Part shown: one piece after another, positions 21,684-32,133 of the stretch
Layout: every line of letters starts with the position of its first letter
How positions within the stretch are numbered: the stretch's first letter is position 1
Translations under genes and position numbers: made by a program
Assembly: GCA_949358305.1 (NCBI GenBank)
Contig: OX442317.1
Location: forward strand, 5,894,186-5,958,185
DNA length: 64,000 nt
Source: Strigamia acuminata
Lineage: Eukaryota > Arthropoda > Chilopoda > Geophilomorpha > Linotaeniidae
Direction of reading: 5' to 3'
The notes under the pieces: generated by a model
The model's database searches: none
Told to the model about the DNA's origin: nothing
The model's input: the letters and a program-made list of their open reading frames with translations, nothing else

Positions 21684-24600
21684 GGCGGGGATTACTTGTG
21701 AGGAAAGAATGGCCGAGGAAGATTCCTATAGTGTTTTAATTGCACGTGGTTCTATCCAAGAAGAAAAACCTAAAGAAGCGATGCAGGTAAATTAATTGCT
21801 AAAAAAGAAAAATTAAAAGAAAAATAACCAAAAACCACAAAAAAAATGATGTTTTTGGAATTAATTAAACATTTTTAAATATTAAAAATGTTTAATTTGT
21901 TAAATACCGGTAAGTTAAAATTGGCGAGTTAAAGAGCTCCCAAAAGCATTTCCAATAATAAATTTCCGTTTGTGAGACTGACCGGACTCGAAATTTGTGT
22001 TTAAGATTGTGAAATGTCGAATGTTGGGTGTGCGGGACGGGGAAATCCACATTTTTATCGATTTTCAGTGGAAAGAAAACCGTTATTTCTTAGTATTATT
22101 TCCAAATTTTCTTATGGAATTGGCATTGTATCTTTGTGTAACAAATATACAAAATTCGCTAAGATATGAAGCATTTGTTATTCATATAATTAGAAATTTG
22201 CGTCATATCTTAGCAAATTTTGTAATTACATAACATCAACAAATAAATGATGTTATTAATGGCCTTTTGTAGCCACTCAAAATAGTGTTAGTGAATTCAT
22301 TCGATATTCCATCTATTGGTTTATTGTATCGTTGGAAGAACACACTGGCAGATGACCAATCTGCTGATTTCAAAAAGAACGACTCGAGTAGAAAGTACTG
22401 TGTTTAGGTATAAGATATTGGACAAGCCATTAGTAACATCATTTATTTGTTGATCTTCGTTGATCCTTCCTGCAACTACGCGTCAACGTTTGCAGAAATT
22501 ATCAGCACGAGTTGCAAATAAGATATTATACACGTTTGGTTTTGGTATCTATTGGCAATATTTCGTTGTTTTAAATAGAAATTTGCATCTGTTGCTTGTC
22601 ATTGCACCAAAATAGCGATAAAAAGTGAATTGATCAATACGAGTGTACTCATTCATCAATTTCACGTGAAAATGATGCAATTTTAAATTACTCATAGAAA
22701 TTCCTTTCTTATCACAACACATGAAATCCCAATCGGGGTTATTGAGAAATTAATTAAATTAGAAATAATAATTAATTAAAATACGGTAGACATTTTTTTT
22801 GGGGGGGTGTTTGTTTGATTTCAATGAATTTTTAAAAAAAAATAATATTCAGTGTAAAATTCAATTGTAATATTAATAATTTCACTGTACTCTATAATTT
22901 TAAATATATATAATATTTAAATCACATCGGTATCTTATCAAACGATAATATTTCAATATGGGGAATTCCAAACCAACAGGAACTGGGAAAGTAATAAACA
23001 GAGAGAAACGTTAATTAAACCATGAATTTAATCGCTAGAGCTAGCGGTAGGGAAATGGTGAGAAACTATTTAAAAGATCCTCAATTGGACACTGAAATGG
23101 TCAGTTTAATTTTATTTAAATTTAAATTTGTTTAAGTTTAAATTTATTTAAATTAATTTCTCTAATTTTTTTATTTTTTAGGGTTATGATTACGATTTTG
23201 TCAACGGTTTGGAATCGAAATACGAATGTCCGATTTGCCTGAACTGCCAGCGAGAACCGATGCAAACAATCTGCGGTCATCGGTTCTGCAAACAGTGCAT
23301 TCTAACGTGGTTAAGGTGCGGGTTACATTTAAATTTAAAAAAAATAAAATATTTAATTTAAAAAAAAAATTATTTTGTGCAGGAAAGGAAGAAATAATTG
23401 TCCGGCCGATAACGAAATAATAACCGAAGATAATTTGTTTCTGGATATAATAGCCAAGCGCGAAATCTCCGCGCTTCTCGTCCGATGTCCGAACAAGGAG
23501 AACGGCTGCACTTCCGTCATAGAAATCGGAAAAGTGGACCATCATTCGAATATATGTGAATTCGCCTCGATTAACTGCCCCAACCAATGCGGCGTGTCGG
23601 TCCTCAGCCGTGATTTAGAATCTCATACGACTGACGAATGTTTGCGAAGAATGATTAAATGTAAATTGTGTTCCATGAATTTCCCTCTAAGTTCCCAGCA
23701 AGTAAGTTTATCCTAATCAATTAAATTAAATCAATTCCAATTTTAATTCAATTTAATTTCCAGAGCCATTTTACGATTTGTCCGATGGTACCGATACCCT
23801 GCGAATGCGGCGAACTCGTACCGCGGGAGGAAATCGAGTACCACAAAGCGGCAGTCTGCAACAGCGTGGACGTCTATTGCCAATACCTAGACATGGGCTG
23901 CACCGAAAAGGTAAAAAATTCGAATATTTAAAAACGAAAAACGATTTAATTAAATATTTTCGCAGATGAAACGTGACGATATCCCGGCACACATGCAGTC
24001 GAACGCGCCCAACCATCTGGACATGGTGACGACCGCGTTCAAACAGCTCGAAGCGGCCGTCGGAAGTTGCTTGAACGAGCGCAACACGGACTCCATATCC
24101 CGCTGGTTGAATCAAGCGGGCGACAACAGCCCCGAGATCGACGAGGCCTACCTAGAAAGACCGTTGATTTTGCCGCCCAGCATGGCGGCGGCGCCCGAAC
24201 ACTTGCGCAATCTGTTCGAGAAGAACGTGCAACAGGAGCAAAAGTCGCGGGAACTCGAACTGAAGTTGGAGGGATGCAAACGGCAGCTGCGGAAAAGTGA
24301 ACTAACGTGCGAGACTTTGGCGAGCAAACTGGCCAACACGGAGGGGCGTTTTTGTAACGGTGTACAGTACTGGCGGATCGGTGAATTTACCAAACTTCGA
24401 CACGACGCGGTCGCGGGGCTCAACAACGTGCTGCACAGTCCCGGCTTCTACACGAGTCCCTACGGCTTCAAAGTGTGTTTGAGGTTGAACGTGCAGCAGT
24501 GCGACAATTCCGCTTACGTCTCTCTGTTTATACATTTGATGAAAGGGGAATTCGACGATTTGCTGCAGTGGCCTTTCTCCGGGAAGATCACGATGAGCAT

Positions 24601-24808
24601 TCTAGATCTCTTCGACCGAAGTGAAAACAAGCACGATATTTCCGAGACAATGCACACGAAACCCGGATTGACTGCTTTCCGCAAGCCGACGAGCGAGCGG
24701 AATCCAAAGGGATTCGGATACACTGAATTTGTGACTGTAGATGCGTTGTTGCGAGGTCCGTTCATTAAAGATGATTCGATCGTCGTGCGAGCTGTGGTAA
24801 CGATTTAA
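21684..24808 (+). CDS. TRAF6: TRAF6-type signalling adaptor and E3 ubiquitin ligase
   Basis: Ubiquitin ligase adaptor downstream of Toll/IL-1-type receptors that builds K63 chains. The main start is at 23,022 ([19 protein letters not shown]), followed by the exon from about 23,182 ([20 protein letters not shown], almost the family consensus). The RING is [20 protein letters not shown] / CPADNEI. TRAF zinc fingers follow ([48 protein letters not shown]), then a coiled coil and a MATH/TRAF-C domain (24.3-24.8 kb: [65 protein letters not shown]). An exon at 21,684-21,786 ([20 protein letters not shown] ... ending in CAG|gtaaat) is phase 0 and could splice to the same RING exon as an alternative first exon. 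Length and order match TRAF6. Confidence 0.92.
22137..22454. repeat. nested inverted repeats, MITE-like, in the TRAF6 5' intron
   Basis: Inner pair: 22,137-22,169 (ending gctaagatatga) is the imperfect reverse complement of 22,203-22,230 (tcatatcttagcaaattttg). Directly beside it, 22,232-22,263 (aacatcaacaaataaatgat ...) is the reverse complement of 22,426-22,454 (gccattagtaacatcattta ...) with one or two mismatches over 29 bp, enclosing about 160 bp. Terminal inverted repeats of this size and spacing suit a non-autonomous DNA transposon. No clear target-site duplication was found. Confidence 0.65.
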
Positions 24809-24927
24809 CTACGATTCGTGGATTTTGCTTAGCTTTAATTGTTCAATTTCTAAAACATACCTAATAAATTTGTAGCAGTAATAAGAATTCTTGGGTCTTT
24901 TCGGGGTCACATCATTTTGTTGCCATT

Positions 24928-24981
24928 GTTTCGCTTTGTGTCGCATGACACGAGCGACGTGTCATGCGACACAAGCGAAAC
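24928..24981. other. strong GC-rich hairpin 3' of TRAF6
   Basis: The left arm gtttcgctttgtgtcgcatg continues acac; the right arm gtgtcatgcgacacaagcga continues aac. The arms pair over 23 bp with a single unpaired base and a 7-nt loop (gagcgac). It lies about 120 bp after the TRAF6 stop, beyond a likely poly(A) signal. It could be a small-RNA precursor, an RNA 3' structure or a decayed palindromic element. Confidence 0.75.
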
Positions 24982-25132
24982 GAATTTAGAATTGAAAATT
25001 TTTAAATCACTTTTTTGATTATTTTTCGCGCAAGATTATTTGTGAACAACAATTTGCAGCATTTGAACTATAGGCCTTAAGATGCGATGAGTGCAAACTG
25101 AGGATTTGCCTCCTGTAGAAAGAATTCTGGTG

Positions 25133-25402
25133 TACTCCGTTCCGGTACAAGGTGGTCTTAATTCCAGCCTTATCACTGGTGGATTACGTCTACGCGGAAA
25201 AGTAGTTCTGTTTATTTTCAATGATTTTAAGTGTAAAAAATGATTAGAAGTATGGATTTTATTTAATTGGTAATAAAATATTTATTTTATTTGCTAAAAA
25301 TAAGCTTTTTTCCGTTTTAATCAATTAAACAATGTGTTAAGGGCTACTTTTTTGTGCCACTACACCAGTGAATTAAGACCACCTTGTACCGGAACGGAGT
25401 AT
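25133..25402. repeat. 31-bp inverted repeat pair around about 200 bp
   Basis: The left arm 25,133-25,163 (tactccgttccggtacaagg...) is the exact reverse complement of 25,371-25,401 over about 31 bases. Similarity continues inwards with a gap (cactggtgg on the left, caccagtg on the right). This is the architecture of a small DNA transposon or fold-back element. The right end lies only about 30 bp from the 5S-like sequence, so both may belong to one composite element. Confidence 0.75.
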
Positions 25403-25433
25403 AGAAGCTCAGATTAATTGATTAAATGAGAAC

Positions 25434-25512
25434 ATCTGGGATTCCCATCCAAGTTCTAACTAACCTTGAAGCTGCTTAACTTCTGGGATCGGACAAGAAC
25501 CGGTATATCAGC
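25434..25512 (-). pseudogene. 5S rRNA-like sequence (partial; 5S pseudogene or SINE head)
   Basis: Read on the minus strand this resembles 5S rRNA from about nucleotide 17 to 88: ctgatataccggttcttgtc, cgatcccagaagttaagcag, then gttagaacttggatggga. The internal promoter boxes recognised by TFIIIA/Pol III are largely kept (gttaagcagcttc and cttggatggga). The 5' end and the 3' third of 5S (return stem) are missing; after ggatgggaatccc the sequence becomes unrelated. It is therefore either a truncated 5S copy or the 5S-derived head of a SINE3-type retroposon. Not a functional rRNA gene. Confidence 0.7.
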
Positions 25513-25802
25513 GGTTTAGCAATAATTCCGTTCCCGAATGGACGAAATGAACCGACCTCGTCTTTTCTTCGCTTTCTATGGTTTTATTTGAGGAATTGAA
25601 AACTAAAGGACCCTGGAAAAGAAGGTTTTTCAAGAGCAACAATAATAATTATTAAATTTCTGGTGTGGTCAGTCATTTTGTTTTTGTGTTTAAAAAAAAA
25701 AAATATTTAAAAAAAAAAAAATACATTTATTTAAACTTTTCAAAAAAAGTCATGATGTAATAATACTATTTAAGTACATAAATGAGTAATTTACAATGCA
25801 TT

Positions 25803-28800
25803 TTACACTGCCAAGCGTAATTGAACAGTTGTCATACTTGTTTTGCTCATTTTATTACACTTGATTAACTTGACAGACAGTGAGAGACATTTCTCCTTCT
25901 CCCACTTCTCCAACACATTCAAAAACTCATTGTAGTTGAAAGACTTATGAGAAACTTGTACAACTTTGAGAATGTTCTTTTCGAGCTGCTGATGAATTGA
26001 ATCGAACAAACCGTCGAACAAACCAAAATCAAACCTCGCCAATTGACTCACATCAAAAGTCAACTTCATCTTCCCGACCCCCAACTCCAGCCCTTTCCTA
26101 ATATTCTCCAACACCGCTTTGGACCAGTCGAGAAACACCAGATGCATCACGTCGAGTTTCTCCAACTTTTTCACCTCCTCCCACATACCCTCAAACCCAT
26201 CAAACTCTTCGAACCCAAAAACCAATCTCAACTTGACCAAATTTGGGAAAAAAGACCCAAAATTGCAAATCCGAGTTGATATTCGGCCGGAATTGTCACA
26301 TTTCACTTTCAGTTTCTTTAGACTGCGGCAACACTTATTAAAATCGCCGCCATTTGCAACGTCCAAACCCAGCGGACATTTTCCGGCTTTGGAAAAATCC
26401 AAAAGCTCGTCGTGGCAAACCAATTTTTCCACCGAAAAAACGTCGACAATTTCGATCAAATTCGTGCATTCGCATCCAAGCGCGACTAAGCATTTAATCG
26501 ATCCACAACCGGAACCGGAACAGCTTATTCTCCAGCCCGAGAAATCCAACAGATCCCAGCACCGGTTCGGCGGTGCCAAAACCGACAAATCGATGCCCGG
26601 AATTTTTCCGAGCGTAAAATCGACAATCCGCAAACTCTTCAATTGGCTGTTGGAAACGAGGCCAAATGCCTGGTCCAATCGGGCGTCGACAACGGGCAAC
26701 CCGGACAAAACTAAATGTTTGATCGCGGAATTCGACGCCATTTGCAACACCGAATCGGCCGAACTGATTTTCTTTTTCCCTTTCGTTTGCGAACCGATCA
26801 CCGCCTTTTCCAATTTCAGCTTCAAAATGGCGTCGAAGATCCGCTGTTCGCTGCCAACCGGTTTCAATCTCAACTCGGTCAGCTTTTTACACTTCTTCAA
26901 TAAATCGCAGAGTATTTTAACGTCGACCCAGGCCAAAACGTGATTGGTCGAGGACGAATCGATGCAAATGTCCAAATATTCCATTTTTGGCGAATTCAAA
27001 ATCGGCAACAACGAACTGGCAAGTTCGCCGAATCCGAAATCGGTTGCCGCGTCAGGTTTTATAACAATCTCCACACGTTTCACATGCTGAAACAGATGCG
27101 CGATGACGTCACAAATGAAACCCGTAATCTGAGAGCAACTAACCCTAACCCGTGTGACCTTTTGTAAGCCGTTTATTCCGGTCAAGAGATCCAGAACAAA
27201 ATCGCTCGAGCATTTCTCGTTATTATCCATCAAATCCAGCCCGATAAACGTTATGGGACAGGTTTTCAACTCGAATAAACGGAGCAAATGATGTTTGATT
27301 TTGGACGACAAACACAAGTGCGAGTTCAAGCCCGGATTCAAATCGGTGTTAACGACCGCGATCGGTTGCAACACGTAAAACCCGTGTTGTTCCTCCCGCT
27401 CCGAAATAGCCGGTGTCACCTGCAGTTGAATCCAACTGGGCATGTTTGCCGCAAACTGCGCGCAATTTACATCGTTCAAAACTCCCGCCTCGCCCAAAAT
27501 GTTGATCAGATCCAAGTTCCAGCTCTGGGTCAAACGGCGGGGCAAAAGATGAAAGACGTCATCGATTTTATCCGCGATCAAACTGACGAAAAATCGGTAA
27601 AACAACTCGCTAACGTCGGGATTATTACGGAAAGCATTCCGCAAACTCGGCCCGAAACCCGATTCGTCCGTTTTTTGCGACAGATAGAGCGCAATGGCGA
27701 ACGAGGTGAAATTTCGCTGGTGACGCACTTCGCCACTAGACGTCTCGTTCGATTCAGCCGGCAATTCGAGCGCAAATTTCGGATCTTTCAAATTAAATGG
27801 TTTGACCGCCTCAAAACTCGACCCCCGTCCACCACAAATGTTGCCCAACTCAACGAAAAATTTTTGAAAATCAGAATCCAGCCGTTTGAGCATCATAATG
27901 GCCGAAATCAAAGCCCTATAGACGCTCGTTATGTTGTTATTCACGAGAAGCTCGGGACAGGTGTCGGCTATGACGCACAAAACGTGCAAACAAAGCGGAT
28001 TCCCCAAGATATCTCGACAATCTACGTGCAGCATCTGGTGTACCTTACTTTTGATGTCTTTTCCGAAGGCCAGGAAGAACCGATCGATTTGTTTCTCACT
28101 AAACGACAACAGGGAGAAATGTTTGTAAAATGATTCCCTCAGCTCGGCGCTTCTGCTCGGTTTGCACGTGGCCAAAACGTGAGCTCCGGGCAGGACGTTT
28201 CCATCCAGCAAGTCGTGCACTTGTTGAGTTGCGGCTTCCGACAACGCGTCGAAATCGTCGACGATGACGAAGACTTGTCTCTGGTTGTGTTGGATGATTT
28301 TCCAAATGACGGCGGGGTCTTCGTTGCCGACCGAGGCTTGCTGGAGGAGCGCTTGCTCGATGGAAGCGGTGAAGTTGGTTTTGTTAAGGAAGAACACGAG
28401 TTTGAAGTTGGTTAGTTGGCCGCGGTTGTTTGCCCAGTCGATGACGTGTTGGCGCGCGAATACTGTTTTTCCTGGTCCGTCCAGTAGAATTGATCTGTGG
28501 GTGTCGAAATCGATGGTTACGGCGGTGCCCGTTTCGTCTTTGATGCCGGCCATTGGGCAGTGGGAGATGTTGATTGATGGGGTGATTTCGAGTTGTTGGT
28601 TTTTTATCTGCAGCCAGTGGTTTTGCAGTTTGCCTTGGATGATGGGAAGAATTTCTGGTTGAATAAATAGTTACTGAACATTAGTTAGAAAGTTGAAGAA
28701 ATTTAGAATTTTTTTTTTTTAGAAATGAAATTTGGTAATGAATTTTTGAAATTCCTACAGGTTTAAGTGATTTTTGCAATTTTTTAACGAAATTCCTACA

Positions 28801-29639
28801 GATTTAAGTGATTTTTGCAATTTTTTAACGAAATTTCAGAATATTTTAATACAATTTTGGAATTTTCTAATAGAATTTTGGAATTTTTTGATGGAAATTT
28901 TAAAATGCAATTTTGGAATTTTTAAAATAAAATTTTGGAATTTTTAAAATGCAATTTTGGAGTTTCTAAAATGAAATTTTGGAGTTTTTTTTTGGAATTT
29001 TTAAAATGCAAATTTGGAATTTTTAAAATGCAAATTTGGAATTTTTAAAATAAAATTTTGGAATTTTTAAAATAAAATTTTGGAATTTTTAATATAAAAT
29101 TTTGGAATTTATAAATTAAATACTGACCTTTATTTTTCTCTTTAAACTGAACCGACTCCTCCAGCGCAGGACTAGTGCCCTACAAACAAACCTCACATAT
29201 AAGTTTCGCTCCACAAACTATCACCACTCCTTACAATTGAAAAATTATGCCCAAAAGATGTGGACCCAGAATGTAGCAGACATCCTTTAACATTCACTCC
29301 GCCAAACTCACTACTATTCCTGCTCAAATCTTCACTCATCAATTCCGAGTTATCTCTGCCATTTTCCCAATTGTCACTCTCGTCCGGAGTTGAACTCGGA
29401 GACAAAATTCTCAAACTGCCGCCATTGTCGCCGCCACTGTCGTCCCAACAACCGGAAGTCGGTGCAGATTGAGATGACAAAGATGAAAATGATGCAATTT
29501 CGCTCGGAAGACTTTCAGACAGCTGACGAAGAAAGCTTTCAGTGAAATTTTTCTGTCTGGTAAAATCCAAACATTGATCCCAGTCCGACAAAGTCGGGGA
29601 CTCGGATCCATGCTCCGATTTTCCCGATTGTGAGCCCAT
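25803..29639 (-). CDS. NACHT-LRR (NLR-type) intracellular receptor
   Basis: Predicted innate immune or regulatory STAND ATPase. Exons 29,235-29,639, 29,128-29,179 and 25,803-28,654 join in frame to 1,102 aa. Residues 1-150 are Ser/Asp/Asn-rich with no CARD, PYD or death domain that I recognise; an acceptor lies directly before the ATG, so a 5' UTR intron is likely. The NACHT starts near residue 190: P-loop ILLDGPGKTVFARQHV, Walker B VFVIVDDFDALSE, sensor-like GAHVLATCKPSRS, then GNPLCLHVLCVIAD, typical of the NACHT winged region. From about residue 600 to the end are irregular leucine-rich repeats (IKHLVLSGLPVV, LKSLRIVDFTLGKIPG, LVKLRLVFGFEEF). The P-loop is unusually short. The gene is convergent with TRAF6. 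Alternative: another STAND ATPase with LRRs; the NACHT call is fairly secure. Confidence 0.82.
28690..29115. repeat. degenerate AT-rich repeat in an NLR intron
   Basis: Loose tandem variants of a unit of about 20 bp, tttggaatttttaaaatgaa, with an earlier sub-block around gaaattcctacagatttaag repeated at about 28,757 and 28,790. Much less regular than the CKAP5 and Twinkle intron arrays. Confidence 0.75.
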
Positions 29640-30673
29640 TCTAAATAGAAAATTAAAGAAATTAAAAAAATTAAAAATTAAAAACAAACCTCGACCCTGA
29701 CGCAATAATGAAATTTTAGACAAAAAACATCGCGACCGGTTTGAGGAAAAAGTTGGATGTTTGGAAAAAACTACAACAGGATGTATAATCGAGAGATAGC
29801 TTTAAAATTGTCATTAAATAAAATGATTCGTCCGTTTTAGTAAATTTACTCGACTCGATCTATTAAGCGACAATAAATTATGTTTCGACTTCCGATTCCT
29901 GGAAGTTGAACTACCCTGACAACAGCGGACCACTTGTTGTTATTTTATCGGTTAACCCTAACACTCATAACAGTACCAACCTAACCCAACCTGGGTCATT
30001 TTTAACCTCAAGACCGAAATATTTTTCCAAAAATGTGTGAAAATTATTATTCTCTGAGTATTTCATGTTTATGAAGAAATTTAAACAATTTGTCGAAAGA
30101 GTGACAAAAATAATTGACATTGTTTTCAAAAGTAGTGGGTAAACAAAGGAAATTTGTTTAAAATTTCTTTTGGAATTTTTAAATCTATTGTGTATTTTTT
30201 ATTGTTTGTTATGATGTTAAATGAAAATACATGAAATTTCAGAAAGAAAATCCTGATAGTTTTCGAGAAAAATAAAATACTTTTGGAGGTCAAAATTGAC
30301 ACTACGTTGGGGTGGGGAGGTTTAAACAATTAAATAATTTGAAATAAATCTGTGTTTACCTGTGTATCTAGTTTCGTTCACATGAGACAATGCCAAGTAA
30401 TAAATACGCTGCGAAGACACTCCACTCTCGTTTTCATCGTAACATGACGTGTACTTCCAAAGTTTCGTCTTTCACGAGACAAAAAAGTAAAAAAAAAATA
30501 AAATTAGATGTGACGAGTATAAAAAAAAAATAATCGTGGTAGAACTGATTGAGATAGCGTGATAAAAATCGCACCGATCAAAAATATTACGAGATCATAA
30601 ATTAATTAAAAGGAAATTCGGAGGGGAATTCCGATTCATTGGGTATTGGTCTGTGTTTAGTTGCCATTTAATC
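29640..30673. other. intergenic between NLR and SDHAF2
   Basis: Divergent flank. A likely 5' UTR exon of the NLR lies near 29,690-29,745 (minus), followed by a donor at about 29,689. The rest is AT-rich with no exon I recognise. Confidence 0.4.
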
Positions 30674-31333
30674 ATGGCTGCTCGTTTGTGTTTTCTCGGA
30701 TTGAGCACCACAAAAAATAGATTTCTAGCAACTGTAAGATCGCATTTATTATTAAAATTAGCTTATTTACTATTTCTATAATCAATTTTACCGTTTCAAA
30801 TTTTTCCAGAATAAATTGCAAAGCGCGTATAAATGCGCGACGCAATTTTCGAGCATTTCTGATGAGAAAACGGAAGATTATTCGTATATTCCGGCGTACC
30901 AACCGAGAGCGAACGAAGACATCACCACAAAAAGGAAGAGATTGGTCTACCAAAGCAGAAAAAGAGGAATATTAGAAAACTGCCTCCTCTTGAGGTATAA
31001 AAAATCAATTTTGTAATGAATTCGTCTTGAATTCATACGAATTTCAGCACATTTGCCGCTAAATACCTCAAAACATTTGACGAAAATCAATTAACATCGT
31101 ACGACAGACTTATAAACATCCCATCGAACGATTGGGATATTTATTACTGGGTAACAGGTACTATTTTCCATTATTTAAAGCTAGATGACTCGATTTATTT
31201 TATTTATTTTATTGCAGGTGCTAAAGAGGTCCCACCGGAATTTGACAACGAAATAATGAAAATGCTTAAACTGCACGTTTCAAACCCGAATAAGGAGCAA
31301 CGATTCGATGCCCCACCTTTAGAAGAACCCTAG
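30674..31333 (+). CDS. SDHAF2: succinate dehydrogenase assembly factor 2 (SDHAF2 / Sdh5)
   Basis: Mitochondrial factor needed to attach FAD to the SDHA flavoprotein of complex II. Four exons (30,674-30,733, 30,810-30,994, 31,048-31,157, 31,218-31,333) give 156 aa, the family's usual size. The N-terminus [20 protein letters not shown] is a plausible mitochondrial presequence. Family hallmarks: [20 protein letters not shown], then [30 protein letters not shown] and the C-terminal LKLHVSN. No odd features. A 3' end with aataaag (about 31,346) follows. Confidence 0.94.
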
Positions 31334-32133
31334 AAAACATATTTATAAAGAATTGTAATTATTATTTAGTATGTTGTACATTAAAGTTTGATTCCACATC
31401 AAAATCTACACTAAAATGATTTATTTGACCAAAACACATCAAACGTTGGCTAGAAATTACAAACTTTTAAAATAAACGTAAAATGTTAAAGAAAACGAAT
31501 ACAGATCTACCGAGAACAAATAACGGGACATTTAAAAATGTATAACCCAAAGATAATCAAAAAATGGAAGACAAAATCTGTGAAATGTAAGTTATGGTTA
31601 TGGTCCTAAATTGTATGTATTGGGAATTTATACACTATGATTTGTTCTACCGTTACTTGTACCCGCCCAAGCCACAAGCAAAACTCTCGTCTCTATATCA
31701 AGATTATCAACTAATCTTCTGGAAAGTTGAAAATAGATATATTTTCTTTATTTTTGAATAACTTTGAGATAATCTGAGATTAAATGAGCAAATATCCTTT
31801 GGTTATTGTTATTTTTTTTGCAATAAAAGAATATACAATCCATTTATCTTTTCGTATATATAAAAACCAGTCAAAAAAATTATCGTATTTTCCTTAAAAA
31901 TTAAAAAAAATTAAAAATTAAAAATAAAAAAATAACAGCAAATTGGCACAACAACATGTCGAAACAAAACGAATTAAAGCTCAAAATGATGATCCAAAAA
32001 AGGAAAAAAAAAAATATATATAAAAATATGTTTACAATATACATAATTGGACTGAGCGTGCTAAAAAACATCAAAAGCAAGAGCATTCAAAATGCCAACA
32101 TGGCGTCAAGATCTACTCTAGTCACGCTAATTA
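31334..32133. other. convergent intergenic, SDHAF2 / LDLRAD3-like
   Basis: AT-rich 3' UTR-type sequence for both genes; long A and T runs near 31,800-32,030. No exon or ordered repeat seen. Confidence 0.45.

Larger units (their letters stand above)
24809..25802. other. TRAF6 / NLR convergent intergenic region with several structured repeats
   Basis: No coding exon seen. It holds TRAF6 poly(A) sequence (aataaa near 24,863), a strong hairpin (24,928-24,981), a pair of inverted repeats (25,133-25,163 and 25,371-25,402) and a 5S-rRNA-like stretch (25,434-25,512), each listed separately. Confidence 0.6.

Noticed and set aside
21997-22233. Second exon of a gene starting at 21,684
   Set aside because: An acceptor-like site exists, but the frame runs into an inverted repeat and has no domain; joining 21,786 to the TRAF6 RING exon is the better reading.
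25434-25512. Functional 5S rRNA gene
   Set aside because: Lacks the 5' end and the 3' third needed for the closing stem.
26043-28662. Several plus-strand frames opposite the NLR gene
   Set aside because: Shadows of the large minus-strand exon, which has clear NACHT and LRR motifs.
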